Source: Planctomycetota bacterium
Lineage (GTDB): Bacteria > Planctomycetota > UBA11346
DNA length: 64,000 nt
NCBI GenBank assembly: GCA_014193115.1
Contig: BJHQ01000002.1
Coordinates: 382,815-446,814 of the forward strand
Direction: 5' to 3'
In this document: one piece after another, positions 24,867 through 33,328 of the stretch
Position numbering within the stretch: the stretch's first letter is position 1
Layout of the letters: the number at the start of each line of letters is the position of its first letter
The notes under the pieces: model-generated
Database searches by the model: none
Seen by the model: the letters and a program-made list of their open reading frames with translations, nothing else
Told to the model about the DNA's origin: nothing
Program-made: the position numbers and the translations under genes

Positions 24867-26261
24867 ATGGCCACCGACCCGAGTGATGAACCGTCGCCGG
24901 TTGAAGACCAGGCGACCGAAGACGTGCAGGATCTCCTGCCATTGCTGTATCGGCCCCGTCCCGATCTGGCCAGCCGGGTCCGCCGGGCCATCGACCGCGA
25001 GCGTTTCCGCCGGGTCGTGCTGGCTGCCGCAGCGGTGCTCGCCCTGATCTTCGGCGCCATCATCTGGTCGATGGCGACGACCCGGGCAGACCATGAACCA
25101 CGCTCGTCCACTGGGGTTGTCGCCGTTGCCGGGACCTCCCTGGGCGAGGCCACGGTCGAGACTCGCTGGAGTTGGGGCCTGACAGCAGCCAAATTTGCTC
25201 TGGCCCCTGGCACCGTGGCCCGGGCCGGTGCTGAACCAGGCCTGATCGACCTGACCGCGGGATCGATCACGGCGAGCGTGGACCACAGCCGCCAGCGCCA
25301 AGCGCTGGTCATCCGCACTCCGCATGCGGTGGCGACCGTGATCGGGACGGTATTCACCATCCGGGTCGATGCCCGGACGACCCGACTGACGGTTGAAAGC
25401 GGATCGGTGAGGTTCTCCTTTGCCGACCGCAACGAGGTGGTCAGTGGTCCGGGAATGATGGAGACTCCGGCACCGATCGCCGTGGCACCCACCAGCTGGA
25501 CCGTGCGCGAACTCAGCCGCTGGATCATCACCGACCGGCGGCTGCGGGAATTGAGCGCCCTGGCCGTCGACCCGATGCACCCTGATCGTCTTTGGGGATG
25601 CGGCGATCACGGCAACCCGGCCTCGTTGTTCGCCATCGACCCTGGCACCCAGCGGATCACCGAATACCCGGTTGCCCGAGCGGTGAACCATGATTGGGAG
25701 GATCTGGCCCCGATGGTGATGGATGGTCGGCCGCTGGTGGCGATCGGCGATATCGGGAAAAGCCGGAAGAATCAGCCCGCCAGGATCCTCTTGGTCGAGG
25801 CGGACCCACCGCTGGCGGTCCAGCAGACCCTGGTCATCAACCTGCCGGCTGACGTGATCGATCTCGACTGCCTGGCCTGGGATGCCAGGGAACAGTCCTT
25901 CTATCTGGTGGGCAAGGATGGCGACCACCCGGTCCTGCGCTGTCCGTTCACGACCCAGGAAACGACCACGGCGAGCGTGGTCGGAGCAGTCGTGGCCCGG
26001 CGACCAGCGGCCTTGGCCATCGATACCTCAGCCGAACGGATGGCGCTCTTGGATGAGGACGGAACCATCACCTTCTTCGGCCGGACCGGCGGCGTTTGGG
26101 ATCTGGCCAGGCCCCGCGGCTCCTGGGTGGTCAGCGGCATTCCCATTGCCCAAGCCCTCGCCTGGAGCGATGCCGGTACCCGGTTGTGGGTCAGCGGCGA
26201 AGGCCCCACCAAACCGCTGTGCCAACTTGCCGTCGAGGCCCATCAACACGGGGATTTTTGA
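24867..26261 (+). CDS. Membrane-anchored FecR-like protein with a C-terminal beta-propeller
   Basis: TM helix RRVVLAAAAVLALIFGAIIWSMA; FecR core LTAGSITASVDHSRQRQALVIRTPHAVATVIGTVFTIRVDARTTRLTVESGSVRFSF; C-terminal LWGCGDHGNPASLFAIDPG...HDWEDLAPM...VAIGDIGKSRKNQPARI. An in-frame GTG at 24849 overlaps the sigma-factor stop. Confidence 0.8.
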   Translation: MATDPSDEPSPVEDQATEDVQDLLPLLYRPRPDLASRVRRAIDRERFRRVVLAAAAVLALIFGAIIWSMATTRADHEPRSSTGVVAVAGTSLGEATVETRWSWGLTAAKFALAPGTVARAGAEPGLIDLTAGSITASVDHSRQRQALVIRTPHAVATVIGTVFTIRVDARTTRLTVESGSVRFSFADRNEVVSGPGMMETPAPIAVAPTSWTVRELSRWIITDRRLRELSALAVDPMHPDRLWGCGDHGNPASLFAIDPGTQRITEYPVARAVNHDWEDLAPMVMDGRPLVAIGDIGKSRKNQPARILLVEADPPLAVQQTLVINLPADVIDLDCLAWDAREQSFYLVGKDGDHPVLRCPFTTQETTTASVVGAVVARRPAALAIDTSAERMALLDEDGTITFFGRTGGVWDLARPRGSWVVSGIPIAQALAWSDAGTRLWVSGEGPTKPLCQLAVEAHQHGDF

Positions 26262-26496
26262 CCCGTTGGGTTCTACGGTCCGTCCGACTGAGTCGCGGGT
26301 CCCTACTGCTTCCCCAGCTCAGACTTCGAACAACCACCGCGTAGAATCGCAATGCTGAGCCGAATTCGCGCCCCGGTTGCGATGCTGCAAATCGCTTGGT
26401 CCCTTGTCCATCCAGATGTCCCTGAGGGCGCTCAGCAAGCCCTGACCCCGGGTGGAACCGGTGCGCACGTCCATGGAGACACAGGCGACGTTGCCG

Positions 26497-26534
26497 AAAA
26501 AAAGCGAACCTGGACCTTATGGGCCCAGGTTCGC
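26497..26534 (-). terminator. Rho-independent terminator of the tRNA-Gln transcript
   Basis: On the minus strand: GCGAACCTGG ... CCAGGTTCGC perfect 10-bp stem followed by a 7-T tract, just downstream of the tRNA. Confidence 0.92.
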
Positions 26535-26548
26535 ATAGCTGTCTACAC

Positions 26549-26622
26549 TGGTTGGGGTGCAGGGATTCGAACCCCGATAGGCAGAGCCAGAATCTGCAGT
26601 CCTACCGTTAGACGACACCCCA
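26549..26622 (-). tRNA. tRNA-Gln (anticodon CTG), CCA encoded
   Basis: Minus strand TGGGGTGTCGTCTAACGGTAGGACTGCAGATTCTGGCTCTGCCTATCGGGGTTCGAATCCCTGCACCCCAACCA; 7-bp acceptor TGGGGTG/CACCCCA, anticodon stem GCAGA/TCTGC with loop TTCTGGC, T-loop GGTTCGAATCC. Confidence 0.96.
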
Positions 26623-26786
26623 GTGCCAAGCGCCCCAGCATTTTCGGGGCGCCGGAAGCATGTGGCTGTCGCGGGCAGTTCAACCCTGTGGCCGCGGTGG
26701 CGGCCCGAACCGTCGCTCGCCGCTGGTGCAGAACCGTGCTGCCGCTGCATTGTCCCATCTCTTCACGCCCCTACGGTTCGCGACCC

Positions 26787-27305
26787 ATGCTGACCATCCC
26801 GCCGCCGCTGGCGGCCTCCCTCATCGATCTGGCCCTCGCTGGCTATCCCGGAGAGATCTGCGGACTGCTTTTCGCCGCTGGGTCTGGTGGTGACCAGGCG
26901 GTGCGGGTCCTGGCCATGGACAACCTGGCGGATCGGCTGCATGCCCTCGATCCGGTGGAGCATCCCCACACCAGTCGCAACTATTTCACCATGAATGAGT
27001 TGAAGGTTTCCAAGGCGGTTGCTGCGGCCGAGGCCGCCGGCGAGCGCTGGCTGGCGATCTATCACAGCCACATCAATTGCGGCGCCTATTTCAGCGCCGA
27101 GGACATCGCCGCGGCAGCCCCCGATGGCGCGTGCGTCTATCCCCAGATCTGGCAGGTGGTGATCGACGTGCGTGGCGGTGATGCCTCGCCCGGACAATCG
27201 GTGCCCGAGGCCAAGGCGTTCCGCTGGGATGGCCGGCGGTTCGCAGATCATGGCGTCATCGCTGGACTCGCCCGGGTCGGCAGCCGTAGCGAGCCGCCAC
27301 GCTGA
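26787..27305 (+). CDS. JAMM/MPN (M67 family) metallopeptidase
   Basis: GEICGLLF plus HSHINCGAYFSAED (H-x-H-x7-S-x2-D). ATG at 26787; the longer ORF from 26352 would run through the tRNA on the opposite strand. Confidence 0.85.
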   Translation: MLTIPPPLAASLIDLALAGYPGEICGLLFAAGSGGDQAVRVLAMDNLADRLHALDPVEHPHTSRNYFTMNELKVSKAVAAAEAAGERWLAIYHSHINCGAYFSAEDIAAAAPDGACVYPQIWQVVIDVRGGDASPGQSVPEAKAFRWDGRRFADHGVIAGLARVGSRSEPPR

Positions 27306-27363
27306 TGGCCAGACAGCGCCGTCTGCAGCCCAAACAACGCAATTACTGACCTGAGGATTCCTG

Positions 27364-28545
27364 ATGGCCCGTTCGATCGACACCCTGGCCGTGCACGCAG
27401 GCGAGCCCCGCGACAAGGCCCATGACTCCCTGGTCACGCCGATCATCCTGGCCACCGCCTATCCTTTCGACGACACCGACGAATTGCACCGCTATTTCCG
27501 CGGCGATTACCAGCGAGGCGAGGAATACGGCCGTTACGGCAATCCGACCCAGGAGGTTGCCGAGGCCAAGCTGGCGGCGCTGGAATGCGGCCCCGAGGGC
27601 ACCAGCGCCCTGCTCACCAGCACCGGAATGTCTGCCATCGTCACCACCCTGCTGGCGATGGTGAAGCCAGGTATGCACCTGGTGATCACCAAGGACAGCT
27701 ATCGCAAGACGCGGGTCTTCGTCCGAGAATTCCTAGCGAAATTCAATGTCGAGCACACCAGCTGCGAGCCGTCGGTGGCGGGCATCGAGTCGGCGGTCCG
27801 GCCGAACACCCGGCTGATCATCACCGAAAGCCCGACCAATCCATATTTGAACTGCATCGACCTGGCGGCGCTGGCGAGCTTCGCCAAGGCCAACCGGATC
27901 AAGACCCTGATCGATGCGACCTTGGCCACGCCGTTCAATTTGCAGCCATTGGCCTTTGGCATCGACCTGGTGGTGCATAGCGCCACCAAGTACCTGGGTG
28001 GGCACAACGACCTGATGGCCGGCGTGGTGATCGGCAGCAAGCCTTTGATCGACGCTATCCGCGAGCACCAGGGGATGTTTGGCGCCCTCGCCAGCCCCTT
28101 CACCGCCTACATGCTGATCCGCGGCTTGAAGACCTTCGCCGTGCGCATGCGTCATCAGAACGAGAGCGGTCTACGCGTCGCGCGTTTTTTGGAGGCCCAT
28201 CCCAAGGTCGAGCAGGTGTGGTACCCAGGGCTGGAGAGCCATGGCGCCCACGCTATCGCCAAACGCCAGATGCGCGGCTTCGGAGCTCTGATCAGCTTCG
28301 CCATCCGCGGCGATCTGGTCGCCGGCAGCCGGATGGTCGACGCCTGCCAGATTCCCTTTCTGGCACCGTCGCTGGGCGGACCGGAGTCGCTGATCGAGCA
28401 ACCGGCACTGATGAGCTATTACGACAAATCACCGGAAGAGCGCACTGCGCTTGGAATAAAGGAAAACCTGATCCGGTTGAGCGTCGGCCTGGAGTCCGCC
28501 GATGATCTGATTGAGGACCTCGACCAGGCGCTTGCCAAAGTCTGA
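27364..28545 (+). CDS. Cys/Met metabolism PLP-dependent enzyme (cystathionine gamma-synthase / C-S lyase family)
   Basis: YGRYGNPTQEVAEAKLAALE; TSTGMSAIVTTLLAM; ESPTNPYLNCIDL; VVHSATKYLGGHNDLMAGVV (PLP lysine). Confidence 0.93.
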   Translation: MARSIDTLAVHAGEPRDKAHDSLVTPIILATAYPFDDTDELHRYFRGDYQRGEEYGRYGNPTQEVAEAKLAALECGPEGTSALLTSTGMSAIVTTLLAMVKPGMHLVITKDSYRKTRVFVREFLAKFNVEHTSCEPSVAGIESAVRPNTRLIITESPTNPYLNCIDLAALASFAKANRIKTLIDATLATPFNLQPLAFGIDLVVHSATKYLGGHNDLMAGVVIGSKPLIDAIREHQGMFGALASPFTAYMLIRGLKTFAVRMRHQNESGLRVARFLEAHPKVEQVWYPGLESHGAHAIAKRQMRGFGALISFAIRGDLVAGSRMVDACQIPFLAPSLGGPESLIEQPALMSYYDKSPEERTALGIKENLIRLSVGLESADDLIEDLDQALAKV

Positions 28546-28609
28546 GGCTTTCTTTTCCTTTGGGGGCTTCCGCCTCCACGGGCTGTTGGCCCTGGTCCAG
28601 TTTCGCTTC

Positions 28610-28844
28610 GCTCCGCCCCCGCGGCCTTGGTCGGCGCTCGCTTTCCTGCGGAAAACGTGGGCGGATGGGCTTCGCCCATGTTATCCGCCCACCGCTTCTC
28701 CGTTGGCCGTTCCCCTCGCTGCGCGTGGGGACCCCTTCCCGCTCGGCCCCGGTCGGCGTTCCCCTCGGTGCGCGTGGGGACCCATTCCTGCCGCCCGGGC
28801 CACAACGGGTGGCCCAGTTCCAGCTCCGCCCCGCGGCCTTGGTC
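28610..28844. repeat. Intergenic repeat cluster with a strong palindrome (28657-28692) and short direct repeats
   Basis: GTGGGCGGAT...ATCCGCCCAC stem with inner ATGGGC-TTC-GCCCAT; GCTCCGCCCC(C)GCGGCCTTGGTC at 28610-28632 and 28823-28844; GTTCCCCTCGSTGCGCGTGGGGACC at 28709 and 28758. Confidence 0.8.
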
Positions 28845-28900
28845 AGTGAGGTTACTTTTCGACAGGTTTTCGCCACTCTCTACCATGGCGGAATCCTGGA

Positions 28901-28923
28901 ATACCTGCATACCATGCAGGTAT
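28901..28923. promoter_or_regulatory. Operator-like perfect inverted repeat overlapping the PhyH start codon
   Basis: ATACCTGCAT-ACC-ATGCAGGTAT, 10-bp arms; the ATG of the 28922 CDS lies in the right arm. Confidence 0.65.
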
Positions 28924-29866
28924 GAACGCCCCCCTCCGCCAGCCCGCCACTGCTTCTGTCCAGGTTGCTGATGCCGTCTCTGACGCCCAGGTGAGATCCT
29001 TCGTCGACGACGGTTTCCTGGTCGTTCCTGATCTGGTCGCGCCGGCTGAGATCGAGTTGCTCAAGCGGGACACCGCCGACCTCGCCCGGGGCAAGTATCC
29101 CTGCAAGAGCCTCCAACCGCTGCCAGCGGACCTGGATGACCAGCAGGTGCTGGAAAGCCTGCTGTGCATCCACCAACCCCACAACGTCAGTCCGGTGATC
29201 AAGGATTTCGTCACCCACGCCGGCATCTGTGGGGTCCTTGGGCGGATCGTCGCTGCCCACCTGCCGCACTGGGACGGGGCGGTGAAATGCATGCAATCCA
29301 TGCTGTTCGTGAAGCCACCAGGCAAACCAGGCCAGGCCTGGCACCAGGACGAGATGTACATTCCGACCCGCGATCGCAGCCTGTGCGGAGCCTGGATCGC
29401 CATTGATGACGCCACCATCGAGAACGGCTGCCTGTGGGTGGTTCCCGGATCGCATCGCGATGGTTATCTGTTCCCGTCGAAGTCCCCTGAAGATCTGGTC
29501 GAGTATGATGGCTCCAACCAATGCTACGAATTCGACGAAGCGAAAGCCGTCCCGGTCGAAGTGAAAAGCGGATCCGTGGTCTTCTTCAATGGCTACCTGC
29601 TCCATAAATCCCTGCGCAACCGCAGCACGATCTATCGTCGGGCCCTGGTCAGCCACTACATGAACTCGTGGTCGCTGCTGCCCTGGTCGATCCCTAAGGA
29701 AGGAACCTCGGTGGCTACCGCCGACATCCGCCGCGTGATCCAGGTCTGCGGCACCGATCCGTACGCTCACAAAGGCTATGATCCCCCTGGCGATGATGTC
29801 CACCTGCGTAAATGGGGCGAAGCGTGGCAGAAGGTCAAAGCTGCTGCGGCGGTCCCAAAAAGTTGA
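28922..29866 (+). CDS. Phytanoyl-CoA dioxygenase (PhyH) family protein, canonical HxD
   Basis: FVDDGFLVVPDLV; KPPGKPGQAWHQDEMYIPTRD; NGCLWVVPGSHRDG; YLLHKSLRNRSTIYRRALVSHY. Confidence 0.92.
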   Translation: MNAPLRQPATASVQVADAVSDAQVRSFVDDGFLVVPDLVAPAEIELLKRDTADLARGKYPCKSLQPLPADLDDQQVLESLLCIHQPHNVSPVIKDFVTHAGICGVLGRIVAAHLPHWDGAVKCMQSMLFVKPPGKPGQAWHQDEMYIPTRDRSLCGAWIAIDDATIENGCLWVVPGSHRDGYLFPSKSPEDLVEYDGSNQCYEFDEAKAVPVEVKSGSVVFFNGYLLHKSLRNRSTIYRRALVSHYMNSWSLLPWSIPKEGTSVATADIRRVIQVCGTDPYAHKGYDPPGDDVHLRKWGEAWQKVKAAAAVPKS

Positions 29867-29990
29867 TCTACTCCATCAAAACGAAGGCATCCGATTGCGC
29901 ACCGATGCCGGAGCGTGGAAGCGACTGACGGCGCATCCGGGGGTGAGGCGGCCCCCGGACCACCTTATGATCCTAGAGAAGCGCTACGAT

Positions 29991-31439
29991 TCAGCCTGGT
30001 GCTGTGTCCGACCGCACGCCGGACAGATCGATGCCGGGCACGTCCTCGCACACCACGGCTGGGCGCACGTCACTCGATGCCAGGCGGAATCGGACCCGTT
30101 GCAACACCAGGTCGTCGACGTGGCGTGCGAACAGGGCGTAGGCAGGCGGTACACCGAACATGAACGGAGTCGGATAGGTACGGTCTAGCTCAGGGATCGG
30201 CCGGGCCGCGTCTTCGAGGGTGCCGCCGCCAGGATAGGTGACATCGATCTGGTCAAAGGTGATGCGCGCTGGCCGGGTAGCCGTTGTTCCGGTCACGGTG
30301 ATGCAGGTTTTCTCATTGGCTTTGAAGGTGCGGCTCTCCTTGGGTGTGCCTTCCAGGAAATAGCGCGGCACCCGTGCCCGGATGTTGCTGAACAGCACGT
30401 CGCTGAGGCTGCCCTCCTGCCAGCGGCTGTCGTCCAGGAACCACGGCTTCACATTGTCGTCGCCATCGCGCCAACCGCCAAGGCGGATCGAGATCGGATT
30501 GCACACCCTGTCCATCACCAGGTTGGCGAAGACCAGGTCGCGGATGCGGCCGCCGTGGGCCACTTGCAGGCAGATGCCACCCATTCCGGTATCACGGATG
30601 AGGCAATTGCTCACCGTGACCCGTTCGATGTCGGCCAGGGTTTCCGGCCCGACCCGGATCGCCTGGCAATAGGAACTGAGCTGGCAATCGCTGACGGTCA
30701 CGTCGCGGCACGGGAAACCCGGCCTGGTGGCTTTCAACGCGATGCTGTCATCGCTGGTGGTGATCGAACACCGGGTCACGAAGACCTCTGAGCATCCGTC
30801 GATGTCCAGTCCATCGTTGGTGGCATGATCGACGCTGCGGATGGTCAAATCCTGGTAGCGCACCTGCTGGCAGCCGATGGCGTGGATGGTCCACGAAGGC
30901 CCATCGCGCAGCGACAGGTCTTGGACCCGGACCTGGCGACAATCGCGGAAACGCACCAGGACCGGTCGCGACGCCGCCATCTTCTTTTCGAACCGGCCCG
31001 CATTCCCATCGATCGTGCCGGTGCCGGTGATGGCGACATCGGTGCACTCCTGGGCGAAAATCAGGACCTGGCCGATGATGCCCGGGGCATAGGTCTGCTG
31101 GTCGTCGCGGTCATACGCGCCCAAGTCGGGACTTCCGAGCAAGGTCGCTCCCCCAGCCACATGCAGGGTGACGTGGGAGCGCAGATGCAGGGTTCCCGTG
31201 ACGAAGGTTCCGCCGCCACCCAACACCACACGGCCGCCGCCCTGGGCTGCAACCGCGTCGATGGCGCGCTGGATGGCGACGGTGTCGATGGTGCGGCCAT
31301 CGCCGACCGCACCGAACGACCGGACATCGGCCGCATGGGGATCGGTTACAGACTGGTGAGCTTCGGGCATGCCTGAACTTGGACCGTTCGGTGCATCCGA
31401 CAATGCCCGATCGGAGCCGCGAGTGGACGTCAGATGCAT
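29991..31439 (-). CDS. GH28 (polygalacturonase-type) right-handed beta-helix glycoside hydrolase
   Basis: VRSFGAVGDGRTIDTVAIQRAIDA; GTGTIDGNAG; DHATNDGLDIDGCSEVFVTRCSITTSDDSIALK matches the GH28 NTDGxDxxxS / DDxxxxK region. Start uncertain (31502, 31439 or 31370). Confidence 0.9.
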   Translation of the reverse strand: MHLTSTRGSDRALSDAPNGPSSGMPEAHQSVTDPHAADVRSFGAVGDGRTIDTVAIQRAIDAVAAQGGGRVVLGGGGTFVTGTLHLRSHVTLHVAGGATLLGSPDLGAYDRDDQQTYAPGIIGQVLIFAQECTDVAITGTGTIDGNAGRFEKKMAASRPVLVRFRDCRQVRVQDLSLRDGPSWTIHAIGCQQVRYQDLTIRSVDHATNDGLDIDGCSEVFVTRCSITTSDDSIALKATRPGFPCRDVTVSDCQLSSYCQAIRVGPETLADIERVTVSNCLIRDTGMGGICLQVAHGGRIRDLVFANLVMDRVCNPISIRLGGWRDGDDNVKPWFLDDSRWQEGSLSDVLFSNIRARVPRYFLEGTPKESRTFKANEKTCITVTGTTATRPARITFDQIDVTYPGGGTLEDAARPIPELDRTYPTPFMFGVPPAYALFARHVDDLVLQRVRFRLASSDVRPAVVCEDVPGIDLSGVRSDTAPG

Positions 31440-31563
31440 GAGGACCGCCGTGCGGATCACCCAAGTCGAACTGCGATCGGCCGTTCCTGATGGCGGCTCC
31501 ACATGGCGGCAAGGCAGGATTTGTCCTGGGATCTCGCTGACAAAACCGAGCAGACCGAGAATT

Positions 31564-32280
31564 TCACCGCGGTGGTATGTCCAGCGCTTTTACGGCTGAT
31601 CTCAGTTCTGCCATGCTGTTGGGATGCAGACGACCTGGTGACGCGAAGGTCCCCAGGCACACGCCCTCGCCATCCCAACGACCAGCCCAAGAGGCACAGG
31701 AATGCCACTGGTGGGTACGGCATTCGATCCAGCCTTGCCTGCGCAGCCGGCGCAGTTCGTGATCCAGCTCGTCGCGCAACAGGATGCCCGGCCACTGGCG
31801 TGGCTGGGGTAGGCCGAGGTGGGCGATGAGCAGGTTCCGATGACGCGGGGCGAGATGGGCGAGAAGCAGCCGGCCGGTGGCGGTGCCATACAGGTCCTGA
31901 TCCTGGGCGCTGGAAATCTCGGCGTTGTCGCCCTGCGGCGAGCGTAACAGCAAAACCTGACGACGATCACCGCGCAGACGCACCACCACCACGCTCTGGC
32001 CCAGGCGCGCGGCCAGCCGGGCAGCCACCGGTCGCACGTTTCGCACCAACTCCTCCAGGTAGGGCCGACGTTCAGCGAGGAGCTGGGGGCGGAGTCCCAG
32101 GCGATAAGGTCCCCGCGGCGCCACTTGGTCGGCCCAGTCCAGGCGCACCAGAGCGGCAAGTAGGCGTGCGCAGGTCGCCGGGGGCAGGTGGCAGCGCTCT
32201 GCGAGTTCACCGAGGCTGGCCAGCGGTCGCTCGGCGAGCGCATCGAGCAATGCGGTTGTCCGCGCCAAACTCCGGCTCAT
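31564..32280 (-). CDS. IclR family transcriptional regulator
   Basis: N-terminal winged HTH SLARTTALLDALAERPLASLGELAERCHLPPATCARLLAALVRLDWADQVAPRGPYRLGLR plus C-terminal effector domain. Confidence 0.85.
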   Translation of the reverse strand: MSRSLARTTALLDALAERPLASLGELAERCHLPPATCARLLAALVRLDWADQVAPRGPYRLGLRPQLLAERRPYLEELVRNVRPVAARLAARLGQSVVVVRLRGDRRQVLLLRSPQGDNAEISSAQDQDLYGTATGRLLLAHLAPRHRNLLIAHLGLPQPRQWPGILLRDELDHELRRLRRQGWIECRTHQWHSCASWAGRWDGEGVCLGTFASPGRLHPNSMAELRSAVKALDIPPR

Positions 32281-32297
32281 GCGACCATCCTGGCTGA

Positions 32298-32314
32298 ATT
32301 CCACCTAATGGAAT
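32298..32314. promoter_or_regulatory. Candidate IclR operator: inverted repeat ATTCCA-CCTAA-TGGAAT
   Basis: Perfect 6-bp arms, 5-bp spacer, in the intergenic space between the divergent IclR and PhyH genes. Confidence 0.45.
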
Positions 32315-32364
32315 CCGGGCAGCGGGATGTGCAGCCGATCGAGTGGCCAGTAGCATCACAACCC

Positions 32365-33123
32365 ATGATGAACCTTACCGACAACGACGTTGAGCGCTAC
32401 CACGCCGACGGATTCCTGCACCTGCCAGGGCTGCTCGATCCGGCGCGTATGGCCGCTGTTGCAACGGCGGTGGATCGCCTTCCCCAGACCCACTCCCACC
32501 TGATCCATGAGGACAACATCAGAATCGAATACAGCCTGGCCAAGCCAAAGGGCGTCTGGAAATGGGATCCGGTGATCGACATCTGTCCAGAGATCGCGGC
32601 TCTGGCTGCAGATACCATCCTGATCGAGGTGCTCACCCGGATCTTTCGCGGATCGCCGCCACGCCTGTTCAAAGATAAAATGATCCTGAAACCGCCGGGT
32701 TCACAGGGCAACGATCTGCATCAGGACTATACCTGGTGGCAAGGCTTCCCCGACAGCCTGCTGACCGTGACTATCGCTATTGATGGCGCGGACGAACAGA
32801 CCGGCTGCACCGAACTGTGGCCCGGCATGCACCGACAAGGTTTGTACCATGCGCCCGGAAAAATGGCCATGATCGATCCGGCTGTGGTCGCTGGAAGGCC
32901 GTCCCGCTTGTTCGTTTCGCGGCCAGGCGACGTTGCCCTCTTTCATTGCTTGACGCCGCATCGTGCTGGTGCCAACCGCAGTGACCGGAACCGTCGGCAG
33001 CTGTTCCTGACCTATCACGACAGTGCTGCTGGCGATTATTATCAAGCCCATTACCGCCACTTTCTCAGCTATCGGAGGGCCATGCTGCCGCCTGAACGGC
33101 GTGCTGCATGTCATTTGGCGTAG
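32365..33123 (+). CDS. Phytanoyl-CoA dioxygenase (PhyH) family protein, canonical HxD
   Basis: YHADGFLHLPGLLD; KPPGSQGNDLHQDYTWWQGFP; TGCTELWPGMHRQG; LTPHRAGANRSDRNRRQLFLTYH. Confidence 0.9.
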   Translation: MMNLTDNDVERYHADGFLHLPGLLDPARMAAVATAVDRLPQTHSHLIHEDNIRIEYSLAKPKGVWKWDPVIDICPEIAALAADTILIEVLTRIFRGSPPRLFKDKMILKPPGSQGNDLHQDYTWWQGFPDSLLTVTIAIDGADEQTGCTELWPGMHRQGLYHAPGKMAMIDPAVVAGRPSRLFVSRPGDVALFHCLTPHRAGANRSDRNRRQLFLTYHDSAAGDYYQAHYRHFLSYRRAMLPPERRAACHLA

Positions 33124-33328
33124 CCGTCCTAAGCGGCCCTTGCCTCCCCTAGCCTAGCACGGTCGACCGGAGCAGAAGCGCCGGGTTGCTTCGACTCGAT
33201 CGGCCACAGGCCGGCAGGCGAGGCATGCCCTGCGAGCAGAGTTGGGCTGGGGCGCCCCACTGTTCGCTGCTGAGGTGTGGACTCCCTGAAAATACAGGTG
33301 TCCGCCCACAGGAAGCGATCAGACCGGG

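Noticed and set aside
26352-26786. N-terminal extension of the JAMM ORF
   Set aside because: It would run through the antisense tRNA-Gln and its terminator; ATG at 26787 gives a complete JAMM domain.
28709-28783. CRISPR-like repeats: two copies of GTTCCCCTCGSTGCGCGTGGGGACC resembling type I-E repeat chemistry
   Set aside because: Only two copies, 49-bp period giving a spacer of about 23 bp, mismatched repeats, no further units and no cas genes in the window. Better described as part of the intergenic repeat cluster.
28546-28910. Small proteins in the repeat cluster (e.g. 28292-28876 minus, 28560-28925 plus)
   Set aside because: Low-complexity frames produced by GC-rich repeats and palindromes in several frames at once; no start context or domain.
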